DNA from: Symsagittifera roscoffensis
Taxonomy: Eukaryota > Xenacoelomorpha > Acoela > Convolutidae
DNA: 64,000 nucleotides
NCBI RefSeq assembly: GCF_963678635.1
Contig: NC_087070.1
Coordinates: 434,001 to 498,000 of the forward strand
Direction: 5' to 3'
In this document: positions 1 to 10,916 of the stretch, one piece after another
Numbering within the stretch: position 1 is the stretch's first letter
How the letters are laid out: the number at the start of each line of letters is the position of its first letter
The notes under the pieces: generated by a model
Seen by the model: only the letters and a program-made list of their open reading frames with translations
The model's database searches: none
Told to the model about the DNA's origin: nothing
Program-made: the position numbers and the translations under genes

Positions 1-1653
1 AATTCCTTTCGCTATTTAACTTTAGCTTACCTAACTTATTTTTACTTTAATCCGCTTTTCTTGGAAGATAATTCAAATAATTGAATCCCCGCCGCGTAAA
101 AACTTTTAAGAAATTTTCTTCTTTGCAATTTTTATGATTAAAATATTGCATTCGACAATTCTGAGATAATTGCACTCTTAGTTCTCCGTCGTAGCTCACA
201 TATTTTTGATTTCATAGGCAGTGCTCAGCACATCAAAAACAATAACTAAAATAATCTAGGAATTTTCGAAAAAAAAGCTACATAGAAATGTTTTTATAGC
301 GCAAACCTGTATGAGCCAGAGACAAATCAGCTGGATGGTGTTTTAATGTTCTAAAATTTCCCCAAAAGAGTATTTTGTGCTCTAAATTACTACAGTTTTG
401 AGTAAAAAAAAACTTTTTCTCGTTGTTTTCCACAATTATTTAGTAGATTTAGTGAAATATTAGCGCCTTCGGAGCTACAGAGTTACTTATATAAACTCAC
501 GAAATGAATTGGGTGAATTGTGTATGAGAGAACACCATTAGGCCGGCACAGCCGTTGTCAAGTGTTTTATGAAGCTGAAACAATAACGAATTTCACTTCT
601 TTTTTTTTGTGAAATTTCAATTGATCTTTCTTTTGGTGGAAAATTGTTAAATTTACGCCTTCTTATGCCATCCTTCAAATAGTTTATTGCAGTCTTTTTT
701 CAAATTAATAATTTGTTTTTCTGGATAAAGTTGCCGACCGATAATCTAGAAACCAGCACCAATAAATTTTTCAATTTCAACATAAATTGTCTCAAAGCAG
801 CTCCATAAAATCTCATTTCTTAGAACGTAATTTTCCAAAATATAATGATTAAAACTATTCAATTGAATTCGGGAAAACGTTCCCTTGTAAAAATTGATCT
901 TGGCGGGTAAGTAGTTTACAAGTTGATCCCCCGGAGAGTTTGTTTTTATGTATCGCTTACCTTTGATTTGATTTTCTCTTAGCATATATCGTATTTAACT
1001 CCCTTTTAATTATGGCATCTTTCAATGGTTCAACTTGGCACTCTTGACGAATAGTTTTGCCCGTTATCATAAAAATTTAAAAAATTATTTTTTTTAAAAT
1101 ACGTCTATTTTGAAGTACGCAAAGTTTTTTAAAACCGTATAAGTTTTTACAAACTTTTGCTAGCTTGCTGGTTTCACTCGCATATTGGAAAAAATTTTTA
1201 AAATTAAAATTTCAGGCCAGTTCTTCTCGGCATTAAGAAAACCTTATGATAAAGTTTTTGTATCGAGCAATTCGTAATTTACAGGTTTCGAATAAGACAT
1301 TTCACTTGACTCCATTTCACATTTAATTGTGGTAACTGATTTTACGTGAAAAAAAAATGTAAATAAAACTCACCCGATGACAAAGCCTCTCCGCAATTTG
1401 TCGTCGAACAATAGGTCAAATTCTTAACATCAAAAATAAATTATTTCCTAGCTTGTATCAAAAAACTTTGAATATTAGGGTGGCGGTTATACAATGCTGT
1501 ACTAATCATTCATTAAGTTCAGAAATCGTTTGCCGTAAAGAACCAATTTTCTTCAGAAAGCAATATTTATTTTCAAAAAATCAAGAAAAATTTGGTGGTC
1601 GATAGCGAAGGTTAACAGAATTGCCTGACTTGTCTGTCATTTGATGTTTTCAG
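1..1653. other. AT-rich non-coding DNA, probably scramblase intron
   Basis: No exon or convincing gene was seen. The stretch is AT-rich with many A and T runs and only short random ORFs. Because it ends at a splice acceptor (TGATGTTTTCAG) of a scramblase exon, it is most simply the 3' part of an upstream scramblase intron. I looked for the preceding exon (the DNA-binding/cysteine-rich middle of the protein) and could not support one here. Confidence 0.5.
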
Positions 1654-1747
1654 GAGGTTCTTCGGATTATGCGGGATAACCCGGGAGGATGTTGCAGTTC
1701 CATGGACTCAGAAGTGGACGTCGAATCACCACCAGGACAGTTCATAG
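1654..1747 (+). CDS. Phospholipid scramblase, internal exon (cysteine-rich segment)
   Basis: First visible exon of a scramblase-family gene. These membrane-anchored proteins are linked to Ca2+-dependent movement of phospholipids between leaflets. The 94-nt exon follows the acceptor GATGTTTTCAG and is followed by the donor GTGGGA. It starts in phase 0 and encodes 31 residues plus one base. Visible signatures are EVLRI at the start, the Gly-Gly-Cys-Cys turn and ESPPGQFIG at the end, which match the family's cysteine-rich stretch and the following conserved Pro-Pro-Gly...Ile-Gly. The leftover G joins the two leading bases of the exon at 30448 to make a glycine codon, so the phases agree across a 28.7-kb intron. 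Upstream exons were not found and may lie outside the window. Confidence 0.82.
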
Positions 1748-4348
1748 GTGGGAAAATAGAACGCTATCTAACAGTTCTGGTTTCTTCATTTTGGGTAGAA
1801 GTATTGATTAAACAACCTTTTGAAAGTTTTAAGCTTTAGCATAATACTTGAACTAACAGAACTGAAACAAAATTATCTAATACAAGATAATGAATAGAAA
1901 AAAGAAGAAAGTCAGAAATTTTTTCTGCAAAATAATGGAAAAAAAAAATTGAAAAAGTCGAAAAATGTTTAAAATCAGCCTCAAAAGATTTGGGAATCGT
2001 TTATCGACCGTCAACAGGGCGAATATATTTTGAGTCGATCCCTCTTGAGTCGAAAACAAGACTAATGTCATAAAAAGTTTGATACAAAGAGGAGAAGCGA
2101 AGCTTCGCAGCACTTGCAATGCAAAAAATACATTGCGCTACACAATAGTGAATGAAAAAAGACAGAAGTAAAAAAAATAGTTCTAAAATTTATGAAGCAA
2201 AAAATTACATGACAAAAGTTGAAAAATTACAGCTACAAAATTTTATTTTTTCCATGGGATGAAGTTCATAAACAGCCCTTAGAAAAAGGAAATCATTTCC
2301 GAGCGGCAACAAAGGCGACAAAATTTGGAACGAAACCTGTTGAGCTGAATAAAAAAATTGTTGTCATAAAAAGTTTCATGAAATTTAAAATTCGCACGCC
2401 CCATCCAAATTGAAAAACATAATAATAAACTGATATTTTTGCCTTCGAAATTAAGCAAAATAAGTGTAAAATTATAAATCTGTGAAGTTTCAGTTATAGT
2501 AGTAACTGTTTAAATGAAGACAAAACCCATGCTTTAAAAAGTAAACCAAATAAAACCCTATCAGATAAAAAACATTGTTTAAAGAAAGGAAAACGAACCA
2601 GGAGAAACTAGGACGAAAACCATGAATCCAAAAAAATTGAGACACTTTTTGAAAAGATAATTACCAGAAAATCTAACCAGAAAATCTTCTAGAAGTGAAG
2701 ATCCTCTACAAGAGGAGATTCTCCTCTAAAAAAGTGGACAAAGTTTTTTACGGAAAAAAAGTTTATTGCCCGATTGCAATACCCTTGCTTATCGCAAGGG
2801 TAATAAAAAAACTTAAAATTTTTTGCGACCGTTACTGAAACATTTAATCGCATTAAAAATTATTTTGCCCTCAACATTATGCAAGATAGGTTGACTAAGC
2901 CGATATAACATGAAATGATACTGTTATTTTAAAAAAAATCCAATAAAATTAAGTGAAATGAAATTTAAAAGTTAACAAAATACTGTACTTGCAATTATAG
3001 TGCAAACTGTTCAAATCAAAAAAATTATGCTTTTAAAAATCAGCCAAAAAAACCGTACTACATAAAAGTTATGGCATTAAAAACAAAAAAAATAACCAAC
3101 AGAAACTAGAACAAAAACAACGAAATCGAAAAAGTCAACTTTTATACATCAGTTTAAAAAAATATTATTTGAAACGAGTTTTAACTAAATACTATCTGAA
3201 AAATGGTAGTTTTATTTTATTGTTAAGCAAATTGAGCATTTAGGCATTGAAATTTTCCATTCTTGCTAAAATGACCAATCTGTGAACAAATTTATTTTGC
3301 ATATAAAAGCGCAAATTTTAATTGATGTGAAAGTTTTCAATCAATTTGTATTTCAATGGATTACCAAACAAATAAATTGAAGTTTTAACACAATTGCAAC
3401 ACCCTTAAATGATCTAGCCCGAACGCATCTTTTAAAAAAAACTTGACTTACAGCAGCTTTTAAAAAAAAAACAGTTTTTTCTTTCAAAAGATGCAATTGT
3501 ACAGAATGTCTTGTTTTTATAATAAATTGTACAAAATGTGTCAAATGACCTGAAACAAAATTATCAATCTTTTTCTAAATTATCTATTCCACAATGACAT
3601 TTGCGCAAAGCGTTTGTAATAATTGAAACGTTATGTACAGTGCTGATTGAAATGAACCGGACAAAACGAACAAATTTTGAAATTTCAAATGCGTTTTTCT
3701 CAAATTGTGTCAAGATAGGACAAAAGTGAGGAGAACAAAAGTTGCTTAGAATTTCACCAAAATTAATATGTTGCTAATTTTTCTCCAAAATTTTCAACCT
3801 AAATTTTACCCCAAAAAAAGATCATTTTGGCTTTTTTAATTAATCAAGAATTACGCTGAAAGTACTTTTTTAATAAATGAGAAAATTTTATCACAAGAAG
3901 CCTCTTACACATCCCAAAAAAGTTCTAGATGGGTTGAATCTTCAAAAACCTGTATAGGAGAAAATATTTTTGCTTGATAGTCAAGAAATGTGATTTTTAC
4001 TATTCAAAACCCAAAATTTGTGCTTAAAAACAAAATTTTAATTAATTTGCTAAAGTTTTTGGAGGTTTAATCCCTCTAGAATTTTGTTGGGATGTGTCAG
4101 GGGCTTCTTTTGATATAATTTTCTTATGTATTAACAATGTCATTTTATCGTATTTTTTGATTAATTTAAAAAGCAAAAATGATCCATGGATTACCAAACA
4201 GTTAAATTGATACAAGTTGCGATACAAGTTGTGTCAATTGCGATACAACACAATCTTAACAAAGCAGAAGTCGAAAAACATGGTAAAAAACTAGGTGAAC
4301 GAAAGTTTGCAGGTAGGTCTCGATTAAGGCCACTTGGGCCCAGCCAAA
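1748..4348. other. Scramblase intron, left of the Polinton
   Basis: Intronic AT-rich sequence between a scramblase exon and the Polinton target duplication. No coding exon is supported. Short phrases near 2590 and 3090 (an 'agaaacta...gaac/gacgaaaac' type motif) resemble the dispersed repeat seen again near 27.6 and 29.0 kb, so part of this stretch may be old repeat sequence. Otherwise I see only A/T tracts. Confidence 0.5.
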
Positions 4349-4354
4349 GCTGGA
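4349..4354. repeat. Polinton target-site duplication, left copy
   Basis: GCTGGA immediately precedes the AGTAGTATGA terminus. The identical hexamer follows the opposite terminus at 24659-24664. A 6-bp duplication is the length known for Polinton integration. Confidence 0.9.
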
Positions 4355-4602
4355 AGTAGTATGAAGGGCCGCCAGGGATCCTTAGGGGGGGGAGGGGCAA
4401 AACCACCTAAAATAAGACGTGGGCGCCTAAGATCGCCTAAAATTATCTTGTAGTCAGCCGGCATTTTGCTGGTGGATTACAAGATCCTCACTTGAGGATC
4501 CAGATTTTTGGGTGGCCTCCCCCCTGAGGATTTTACCAAGAGTCATATACCCATGTAGCAAAATTCTAGATCCCTGGCGGATAATTAAAGTAGGATCCTT
4601 AA
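4355..4602. repeat. Left terminal inverted repeat of the Polinton
   Basis: Matches the reverse complement of 24396-24658 with few substitutions, one short indel and a different G/C-run length. It begins AGTAGTATGA and ends GGATCCTTAA. Within the repeat, CCGCCAGGGATC near the outer end is answered by its inverse GATCCCTGGCGG near the inner end, so one repeat could itself fold back. The outer and inner flanks diverge abruptly. Confidence 0.9.
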
Positions 4603-4888
4603 AAAAATTTTCACCCGATTTAGGTTAAGAAAAAAAGCATAAATTAGCATTTTTTCGCCCTTTAGTACGTTCGAATTGGAATGCTGCCATACTTTTGGAG
4701 TGGGTAATAAAACAAAGCAAGTATAGCTTTGGCCAGCATAGTTTTAACGGTCTATTGAATGCTGTAGAGTATTTCCATGATTTGAATGTATTAACACTGA
4801 AACGTATGTAAACCATAATTACTCACCAAGTTTACAATCCGGTTGCAGTCGTCGCTGTTACGTCTAGACGATAACGTAAAAATAAATA

Positions 4889-6335
4889 ATGGTAAAATTG
4901 TGGAATAATGAATTGCGAAAAATGAACTTAATGGGAAGTTGGCATACAAGCGACATTGATTCGGAGCATTTATCTTTCACTGTTTTTTCAACTGGGTGTC
5001 AAATAAAAAACGAATATATTCAAAATTGTCATATAAATTTCGTGTCGAGAGACAAAGAAATTGCAAATAGATAATATGCAGAAAGTTGTAAAGAACAGTT
5101 TTATCTGGATGAGCTTTTACAAATAACGTGGTGTACTTATGCAAAACAGAAATATGGAAAAGCAACTGATTTGACCTTTGCTACCTATGAAAATATCTTT
5201 GATTATTCATTTGATTTCAACTCAATGATGATTGAGAAAGGGCTGGAGCGAAAAATACGACTTTGTTTTAATAAACTTTCAAAGTATCAAAAACTTCCGG
5301 TAGTTTATCTAAATATATAGCATCGAGATATAGGTCTAAGTAAGTGGTATCTGGAAGGTTACTTTCATTTCCATTGGCTTGAAATTAAGCAGGTCGGAGA
5401 AGTGTTAGCAAAAATTAAAAATGAAATTGGAAAAACGAACTGTAACTTCAACGGACTTGGAAATTATCCATGAGATATTTATTACTTTGAAAAAAAAACG
5501 TATCCAGAAAACACCAACCGTCGGAATTATTTCTTAGCTGCATCTTCCTTATTCTTCTTCTCGACTACTAACGATATAAACTACGATATTGTTATCAAGC
5601 TGAGACCTTATGGTGGACTGATCGGGATAGAAAATTCTTCGTTAGACAAATATTTAAGTGATGCAAAAAATTTTACGAATGCATGCTGTTTTACATGATG
5701 CCGCCGGTTTTGTTCGTGAAGTTTACAATACTGGTCCCACATAATGCTATGTTTTACCGTGGAAATGTAACAACAGCCTGCTTGGTCACTTGAGCGGTAT
5801 CACGTTTTGTTCTTATATCAAATTTAGGAAACCAAAACTCTATCATTTGTTAGAATGCTGAGTGAAAGATCAGTCGTGTTGGATTTGGAAGGATTTCGAT
5901 ACAAGAAAAACACTTTTATTTTAAAAAAAATTAGCAATCACAACCGCTGACTACAGCGACTCCCTAATTTTTCTACCACCAGTCAGTTTTAATTCCCTTC
6001 CAAAACTCGAGCAAAAAGCGCACAGCTGGCTAACAAATTACTTGCATGGACTTCATTGGGATAGTGGTGATTACTTATAGTTAAATCTCAACCAAATTAT
6101 CCAAAGTGTTGTATTGAGGAATCCCGGAGCTACATTCTACGCTAAGGGAAAGGAAAAGGCAGACTTCCTAGCCCATTATTTAGACCGCAGAGTAGAGAAT
6201 TTTGATGATTTGGTTTGTCCAAGAGTTGAGAACTTACATTACAACAAATTTTCGAACTGCTGCAAACATATACCTCATTACAGCTCAAAAAATCATTGTG
6301 CTCTAAAAAATCCAAAACCTTTTTTGATTGGTTGA
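4889..6335 (+). pseudogene. Degraded Polinton ORF of unknown function
   Basis: A coding-like trace with several disruptions. From 4889 one frame stays readable to about 5473, interrupted only by a TAA (5072), a TAG (about 5320) and a TGA (about 5473). The reading then moves to other frames through about 5690, and the last intact piece is 6114-6335. That piece has the string AKGKEKADFLAHYL followed by a Cys/His-rich tail (CCKHIPHYSSKNHCALKN) that looks like a metal-binding end. I recognise this as the type of ORF seen in some animal Polintons but cannot give it a function. It sits first in the element, upstream of the membrane protein and ATPase. The segmentation is approximate. Confidence 0.4.
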
Positions 6336-6502
6336 AAAATAATGACGATGATCAACACGGAGAGATTAGCCAAAGTGGAGACATATCTAAGTCCAAATTC
6401 AGTTCTTTGTGCTTGGATGACCCCAGAGAGTGATATTAAAATTTCATTGACCCGAATAGAGCGCGTTAACTGCAGAGGCCAAACTGTGCAACAAAAGAGC
6501 AA

Positions 6503-6874
6503 GTTGTTCTATCTGAAGAAGAATTGACTACTCTGCGAAGATTTTTTCCCGTGATTGATCAGTTCATCTATTTCCAGCGATTCAAATATATTGGAAATGT
6601 TAGCCAGCAAGCGAGGAGTCTGCCTTCCCAAGCTAGTCTAAGTACCCAAACATCGTCAACCCGGAGTTCAATTGCATCTAACCAGCAGTGACCTACCCAA
6701 AGAAATTCAACAGAAAGTGAAAGAGGATTCTGTGAAAAAATTATGTTTCATGCAAAAACTGAAAGTGTTCCTGCTAACTATGTTTTGCAAATGTATGACA
6801 ATGAGGATGATAGTTATACTACTGTCTGTACAAGTTATACTCGATATGAGATTTATTACTGTTCAGAAGAATAA
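6503..6874 (+). pseudogene. Small Polinton ORF with internal TGA, unknown function
   Basis: One frame reads about 123 codons from near 6503 to the stop before 6875 and is interrupted only by a TGA at about 6690. The first half contains VLSEEELTTLRRFFPVID and then a Ser/Thr/Gln-rich linker. The second half is acidic and Tyr-rich (QMYDNEDDSYTTVC). No known domain is recognised. It may be the 3' part of the preceding degraded ORF or an independent small gene. It lies 40 bp before the membrane-protein ORF on the same strand. Confidence 0.4.
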
Positions 6875-6913
6875 TTAATTTTTTAAACCACATTTTTTTT
6901 CCTTTTGAACAAA

Positions 6914-7199
6914 ATGTCTGAAATAGCAGTTGATGAACCTGATGCAACTATCATTACTGATTTTGTTTATGAGGAAAATAATGACAGTGTTGAGCGAAAA
7001 CCTTGGAAATTTTGTAATAATGTAACCGTACCGAGATCTGAAGTAGTTTTCATGTCTCAAATGATTTTAATTTTAATTTTTACTGACTTTCTGTATCTAC
7101 AAACTCCCTTTGACGAAACTAAGCTGTGAGGAAACATCAGTTTGGTTCTCAATCCTGTCCGGTTTAGTTGGCTACGTACTATCAAATCCTCGTATATGA
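6914..7199 (+). pseudogene. Polinton small membrane protein, frameshifted
   Basis: The ORF starts at the ATG at 6914 with an acidic N-terminus (MSEIAVDEPDATIITDF). It then enters a hydrophobic segment (MSQMILILI...), where the frame is lost in a T-rich run near 7060-7085. Reading resumes in another frame as a second hydrophobic stretch with the motif CEETSVWFSILSGLVGYVL, ending at a TGA at 7197. A short one- or two-helix membrane protein directly before the ATPase is a recurrent Polinton gene. Its role is not established; a virion membrane or assembly role is inference. The stop overlaps the ATPase start as ATGA. Confidence 0.6.
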
Positions 7200-7926
7200 A
7201 TCAAATTGTTGATACGTCAACGCGAGTGTTTATGGCAGTTGTTGGACCTTCAGGATCCGGAAAAACAGAGTTAATATTCAAACTTTTGAAAGGAAAAACA
7301 TTTTATCCAAGATTTAAAAGTGCAATCTTCTTTTACACAGAAAGTCAATCAATGTACAGTGAAAAAGGGAAGTCTCACAATATTAACATTGAGTTTGTGA
7401 AATTCAACGATTTTGATGGGCTGAGGAACATTGAAAATGTTCTTCTAGTGTTTGATGATTCCTGTGAAGAAATACACAATGATAACGAGTTTGTTAAACT
7501 CGCAACAGCAAGGAGACACAAAGGTTTAGATGTTATATATGTCAAGCATAATTTATTCCAGCAAAGTCGTTGGGTTGGTCCCGTACAATTGATTTAAACA
7601 CATCGCATATCATTTTATTCAAATCACCTTGTGATATTCAGCAACTAGAGCATCTTGGAAGGCAACTGAATTTAACAAAATTTTTGAGAAGCTGTTATGA
7701 ACTTGCCACAAAGGACACATACGGACATCTATTAATTGATTTAGATCCCCGAACATCAGATTGTTCACGATACTGTTCAAACATAATACCACCAGGTCCA
7801 TCAATTTTTTACTTACCATTAAGTAAGGCAGAGCCAGTCACACCCATAACAAATGAACGCGAGAAAACGATCTATTCTGCAGCACATGGTTCAATTGAAT
7901 CCTTCTCAACTTCGAAGTTTTATTAG
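7196..7926 (+). pseudogene. Polinton genome-packaging ATPase (FtsK/HerA-A32 type), one frameshift
   Basis: A P-loop ATPase of the family that pumps DNA into capsids of Polintons and related double-jelly-roll viruses. From the ATG at 7196 the Walker A motif GPSGSGKT is at residues 17-24. A Walker B-like segment VLLVFDDSCEE follows about 80 residues later, then the conserved region ATARRHKGLDVIYVKHN (sensor-like). The frame breaks near 7575. The C-terminal half continues in the next frame (RTIDLNTSHIILFKSP ... DIQQLEHLGRQL) to a stop at 7926. All parts are present, so one indel inactivates it. The start is chosen because ATG overlaps the upstream stop (ATGA) and the Walker A spacing is then typical. 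The tail overlaps the next ORF at 7853. Confidence 0.88.
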
Positions 7927-8158
7927 AAAAACATCAAATCGAAATGTGATTTCAGTTATATGCGAATGCTTGCTGAATGTAGTCAATTGTAACGTGCGAG
8001 TTAATATCCCTAACATACACAATTTTGAAGAAATATATAAATTGTTAATCAACTCACAGACGAACCTTGATAGAAAACAAGCATTTATTTTGAGTAAGCA
8101 AGGGTTTAATTTAGTCCGACATATTCTCTACTTTTGCTTCAATTACCTTAAAAGATAA
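7853..8158 (+). CDS. Small conserved Polinton protein, unknown function, intact
   Basis: An intact 101-codon ORF starting with ATG and overlapping the ATPase 3' end by about 70 bp. The product is basic and mostly helical-looking. It has the segment NVISVICECLLNVVNCNV in the middle and a hydrophobic C-terminus (NLVRHILYFCFNYL). A protein with this ICEC-L-N-V core, placed straight after the ATPase, recurs in animal Polintons but has no assigned function that I know. It is one of the few undamaged ORFs in the element. The overlap and same-strand arrangement fit a compact viral gene cluster. Confidence 0.6.
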   Translation: MNARKRSILQHMVQLNPSQLRSFIRKTSNRNVISVICECLLNVVNCNVRVNIPNIHNFEEIYKLLINSQTNLDRKQAFILSKQGFNLVRHILYFCFNYLKR

Positions 8159-8161
8159 ACA

Positions 8162-8953
8162 ATGGTGGAAGCCGAAGAGTTTGTTTTAATTCCAAAGCAT
8201 GTCTATGTTCGAGAGCAACCACATGCAGCACATGTACTGCTTGACAATTCAATTGAACATAAAAAGCCTCAATTATCATACTTGAACCGAATTAGACCGC
8301 AATTACCTCCGAAACAAGTGATGCATCAACTGACACAATACCAATACCAGTTACTGTTGCACCTGAGGACCACAGACAGCCAACAACAACAACAACTACA
8401 ACAACAACAACAACGCTTATGACCGAAGATGAGGGAGATGGAACGAATGTTGGTAAGGATGAGTCCACTGATGCTGTTGAAAAACGTATATTAGGAAAGT
8501 TAGAAATCATGGATGTAAAAAAACTTACTCGAGCTAAAAATGTTCTGAAAATTATGAAATCATCGACTCGGGTCAAAATAAACAAAAATGACGAAATGAT
8601 TTATCTGGACAAGGTCCCCACTGGAATCAAAGCATCAGTTTTCTGTATGATATGCAACAACAGAACAAAAAGTTACAAAATCCTGCTTTCATAGTGATTC
8701 TTTCGGCTCTTAACCTTAACGAACAGTCGGTTATGAATGCATATGCCAAACACGCGATCAAGTCAGCTATTGCTACTACAGCAAAAATCAAAAGTCCCAC
8801 CAAACAACCAACAAGTGTTGACAGTACCAACAGCCCATCCTCAAGCTCAAAAACAGTCAAAAAACGCAGAGGCACCAAAAGTACAAGCTTACAGCAAAGA
8901 GGTAAAAAAAGAAGACTACCAAGAAGACCCTGATTCGTACGGAACGCCCTAAT
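8162..8953 (+). pseudogene. Polinton pre-integrase ORF with glutamine tract, frameshifted
   Basis: Starts at 8162 three bases after the previous stop (MVEAEEFVLIPKHVYVREQ). A (CAA)n run at 8384-8414 encodes polyglutamine, and the reading frame changes right after it. Frame two (from 8419) carries the conserved-looking part (LTRAKNVLKIMKSSTRVKI ... DKVPTGIKASVF). A second shift near 8645 leads into MQQQNKKLQNPAFIVILSAL and then a long basic, low-complexity Ser/Thr/Lys/Gln tail to about 8953. Proteins opening with an FVLIP...VY segment and placed just before the integrase are typical of animal Polintons; function unknown. The trinucleotide repeat probably caused the first shift by slippage. Confidence 0.55.
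8384..8414 (+). repeat. (CAA)n microsatellite encoding polyGln
   Basis: Short imperfect CAA trinucleotide run inside the pre-integrase ORF, just before the first frameshift. Confidence 0.85.
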
Positions 8954-9029
8954 ACGATTCGGATACTTCAGCGACAGAAACGACGAAGAAAAAAACAAAG
9001 AGATGGCAAACTTACACCAGCTGAAGAGA

Positions 9030-9954
9030 AAATACAAAAAAAAAAGTACACATCTAAAGGGGCAGATCTGTTTGGAAGTGTGAAGAACTTGAAAGACGAA
9101 ACCAAACTACCACGACGGAAAGTTAGAAATTTTTTACACTCAGAGCCCGCATACACAAAATGTTGAGCAGTTCGTCGAAAAATACCTCGGTTAAAAGTAA
9201 TAGTCTATGACATAGACAAAATATGGTCAGCTGATTTAGCATATATTGATAAACTTGCAAAATACAACAGAGATTTTAATTATCTCCTTGTTGCTGTGGA
9301 TTGTATGTCTTGATATCTACGTGTGCAGCCATTGAAATCAAAATATGCTACTGCAACAGCAGAAGCATTCAAAAAAATGATTAAGATTAAACAACCGAAA
9401 AAACTCTGGGTAGACAGAGCACAGAATTCAAGGGATCATTTCAGTCACTATGTGATAAGAAGGGTATTTTGACTTACACGACCGAGAGCGAAAAAAAATC
9501 TGCATTTGCCGAGAGAAATATTCGATCTTTGAACATTTTGATATACAAATGTTTAGAGCACAAATGGACTTACTCTTACATAGACAAGCTTCAAGAATTT
9601 GTTCACACAATTAACTCACGAACGAATCTTGTCATAAAAAAGGCACCAAATAAAGTAACTAAAAAGGATGTTCCACATCTAACTTCATTACGAGTAGAAC
9701 AATCTCAAAAATTAGTTCGCTAACCAAAACTCTATGTTGGCGATTTTGTCAAATTAGCAAAAATTGCTATTCCTTTTCGGAAGGGATACAAACAATCTTT
9801 CACAGACGAAATTTTTGAAATATTTGACGTACCAACAAGAAATCCTCCGACTTATAACCTTATCGACGCAAACAAGGAGCCAATTGAGGGAAAATTCTAT
9901 GCGCCTGAACTAATCAGAGTAGTAGAAAAAGTAGAGCAGGAAGAAAAGGAGTAG
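9030..9954 (+). pseudogene. Polinton retroviral-type integrase, broken
   Basis: An RNase H-fold DDE integrase that would insert the element. The N-terminal part (GADLFGSVKNLKDETKLPRR) is readable from about 9057 and stops at a TGA near 9163. After a shift the core reads DKIWSADLAYIDKLAKYN with the first catalytic Asp. There is a TGA after VDCMS (about 9312) and the second Asp in LWVDR. A further indel near 9418 precedes FAERNIRSLNILIYKCLEH with the catalytic Glu. A TAG (read as TAA) at 9721 interrupts the start of the C-terminal chromo-like/SH3-like part (LYVGDFVKLAKIAIPFRKGY), which runs to 9954. All three catalytic acids survive, but at least four lesions abolish function. The start is uncertain because the linker from the previous ORF is low-complexity. 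Confidence 0.85.
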
Positions 9955-9998
9955 GGGGAGGAGAAGGAGGAGGAGGAGGAGGAGGAGGAGGAGGCACA
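9951..9998 (+). repeat. (GAG)n purine microsatellite
   Basis: A GGAGGAGGA-type run directly after the integrase stop and before the minor capsid start. It reads as poly-Glu in one frame but lies between two genes. Confidence 0.85.
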
Positions 9999-10022
9999 AG
10001 AACAAGAACAAGAAAATCAGCC

Positions 10023-10902
10023 ATGACTAACAATTTTGATGACGCTATCAACGATTCCTTTACGGTTACTTTGGTGTCATCGGCGTCTATGAACATTTTC
10101 AGAGAAAACTCATTTGCCAACTTAAAAATCTTTTAAACGAAGAGATCAATCTCCAAGGTGAATGGAAAGTAGCACTGACAGAAATAACATTCCCCACTCA
10201 TATAAACAATGTAACAGACACAAAGCTCATATACTACAAAAAAGACACAGTCAGAGCAAGTCAAAAAGTTAATAAAGATAGAATTTCCAGGCCATATGAT
10301 GGTGAACGAGTTGAAATTACAAGGGGTTTTTTACATATGATGATGTTAAAAAAATAATTAACGAAATCAACTTGAAGACTGAGCTTGAAAACTTCAGTTA
10401 TGATATCAATCCGGTTACCAGACACCTCACGTTTTTGGATGCATTACTGGGAAGGAATTACGTTTGAGAGTCATCAGATTCTCAGTATTTTGGGTTTCAA
10501 AGGCATAAGGGATGGAACAGGATACCACACAGGTTACAAACGTTCCAGCCAAGTACATAGCATATTAACAACTCAAAATTTGATCTCTGACTATCCCGTT
10601 GACATGACTGCCGGTACTCAATTAATGTTTATATACTTGGATATCATTCACTACCAAATTGTGGGGGATACCAAAGCTCCGCTATTAAGAGTCATTGATA
10701 CTAATCGGCGAGTGAAAAACGGTAACGTGTGTCCGATCGAACCAAATCATCGCAAAGTTTTCAGCAATTAAGGTTACAAAAACTTCTAGTAAATAACATT
10801 CAAAGCATTGGAGTAAATTTGCGAACCGAAACTGGTCGTCTTGTCCCATTTGCGGGTGGAGGAGGAAAAGTTGTTCTAACTTTAAAATTTCAAAAATTTT
10901 AG
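10023..10902 (+). pseudogene. Polinton minor capsid (penton-like, single jelly-roll) protein, frameshifted
   Basis: Begins at ATG 10023 (MTNNFDDAINDSFTVTLVSS). The frame is lost near 10130 and resumes as INLQGEWKVALTEITFPTHI, the characteristic N-terminal strand region of the family. It shifts again near 10400-10440. The diagnostic segment IVGDTKAPLLRVI is in the ORF 10385-10771, and the last part (SIGVNLRTETGRLVPFAGG then VVLTLKFQKF) is in a further frame ending at the TAG at 10900. The family is predicted to form the five-fold vertices of Polinton capsids. Order after the integrase and before the small basic protein is as expected. At least three frame errors make it non-functional. Confidence 0.82.
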
Positions 10903-10916
10903 TGCTGGTATTAAAT

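Noticed and set aside
1877-2119. 80-codon hydrophobic minus-strand ORF
   Set aside because: Phe/Leu-rich translation of A-rich intron sequence without other support.
8627-9037. 136-codon minus-strand ORF over the pre-integrase region
   Set aside because: Antisense of a Lys/Thr/Ser-rich low-complexity coding strand; no independent feature.
9312-9314. TGA read as an amino acid (recoding or alternative code)
   Set aside because: Host genes use TGG for Trp, and TGA or TAA as ordinary stops; TGAs in the elements occur together with frameshifts and TAG/TAA stops, so decay explains them.
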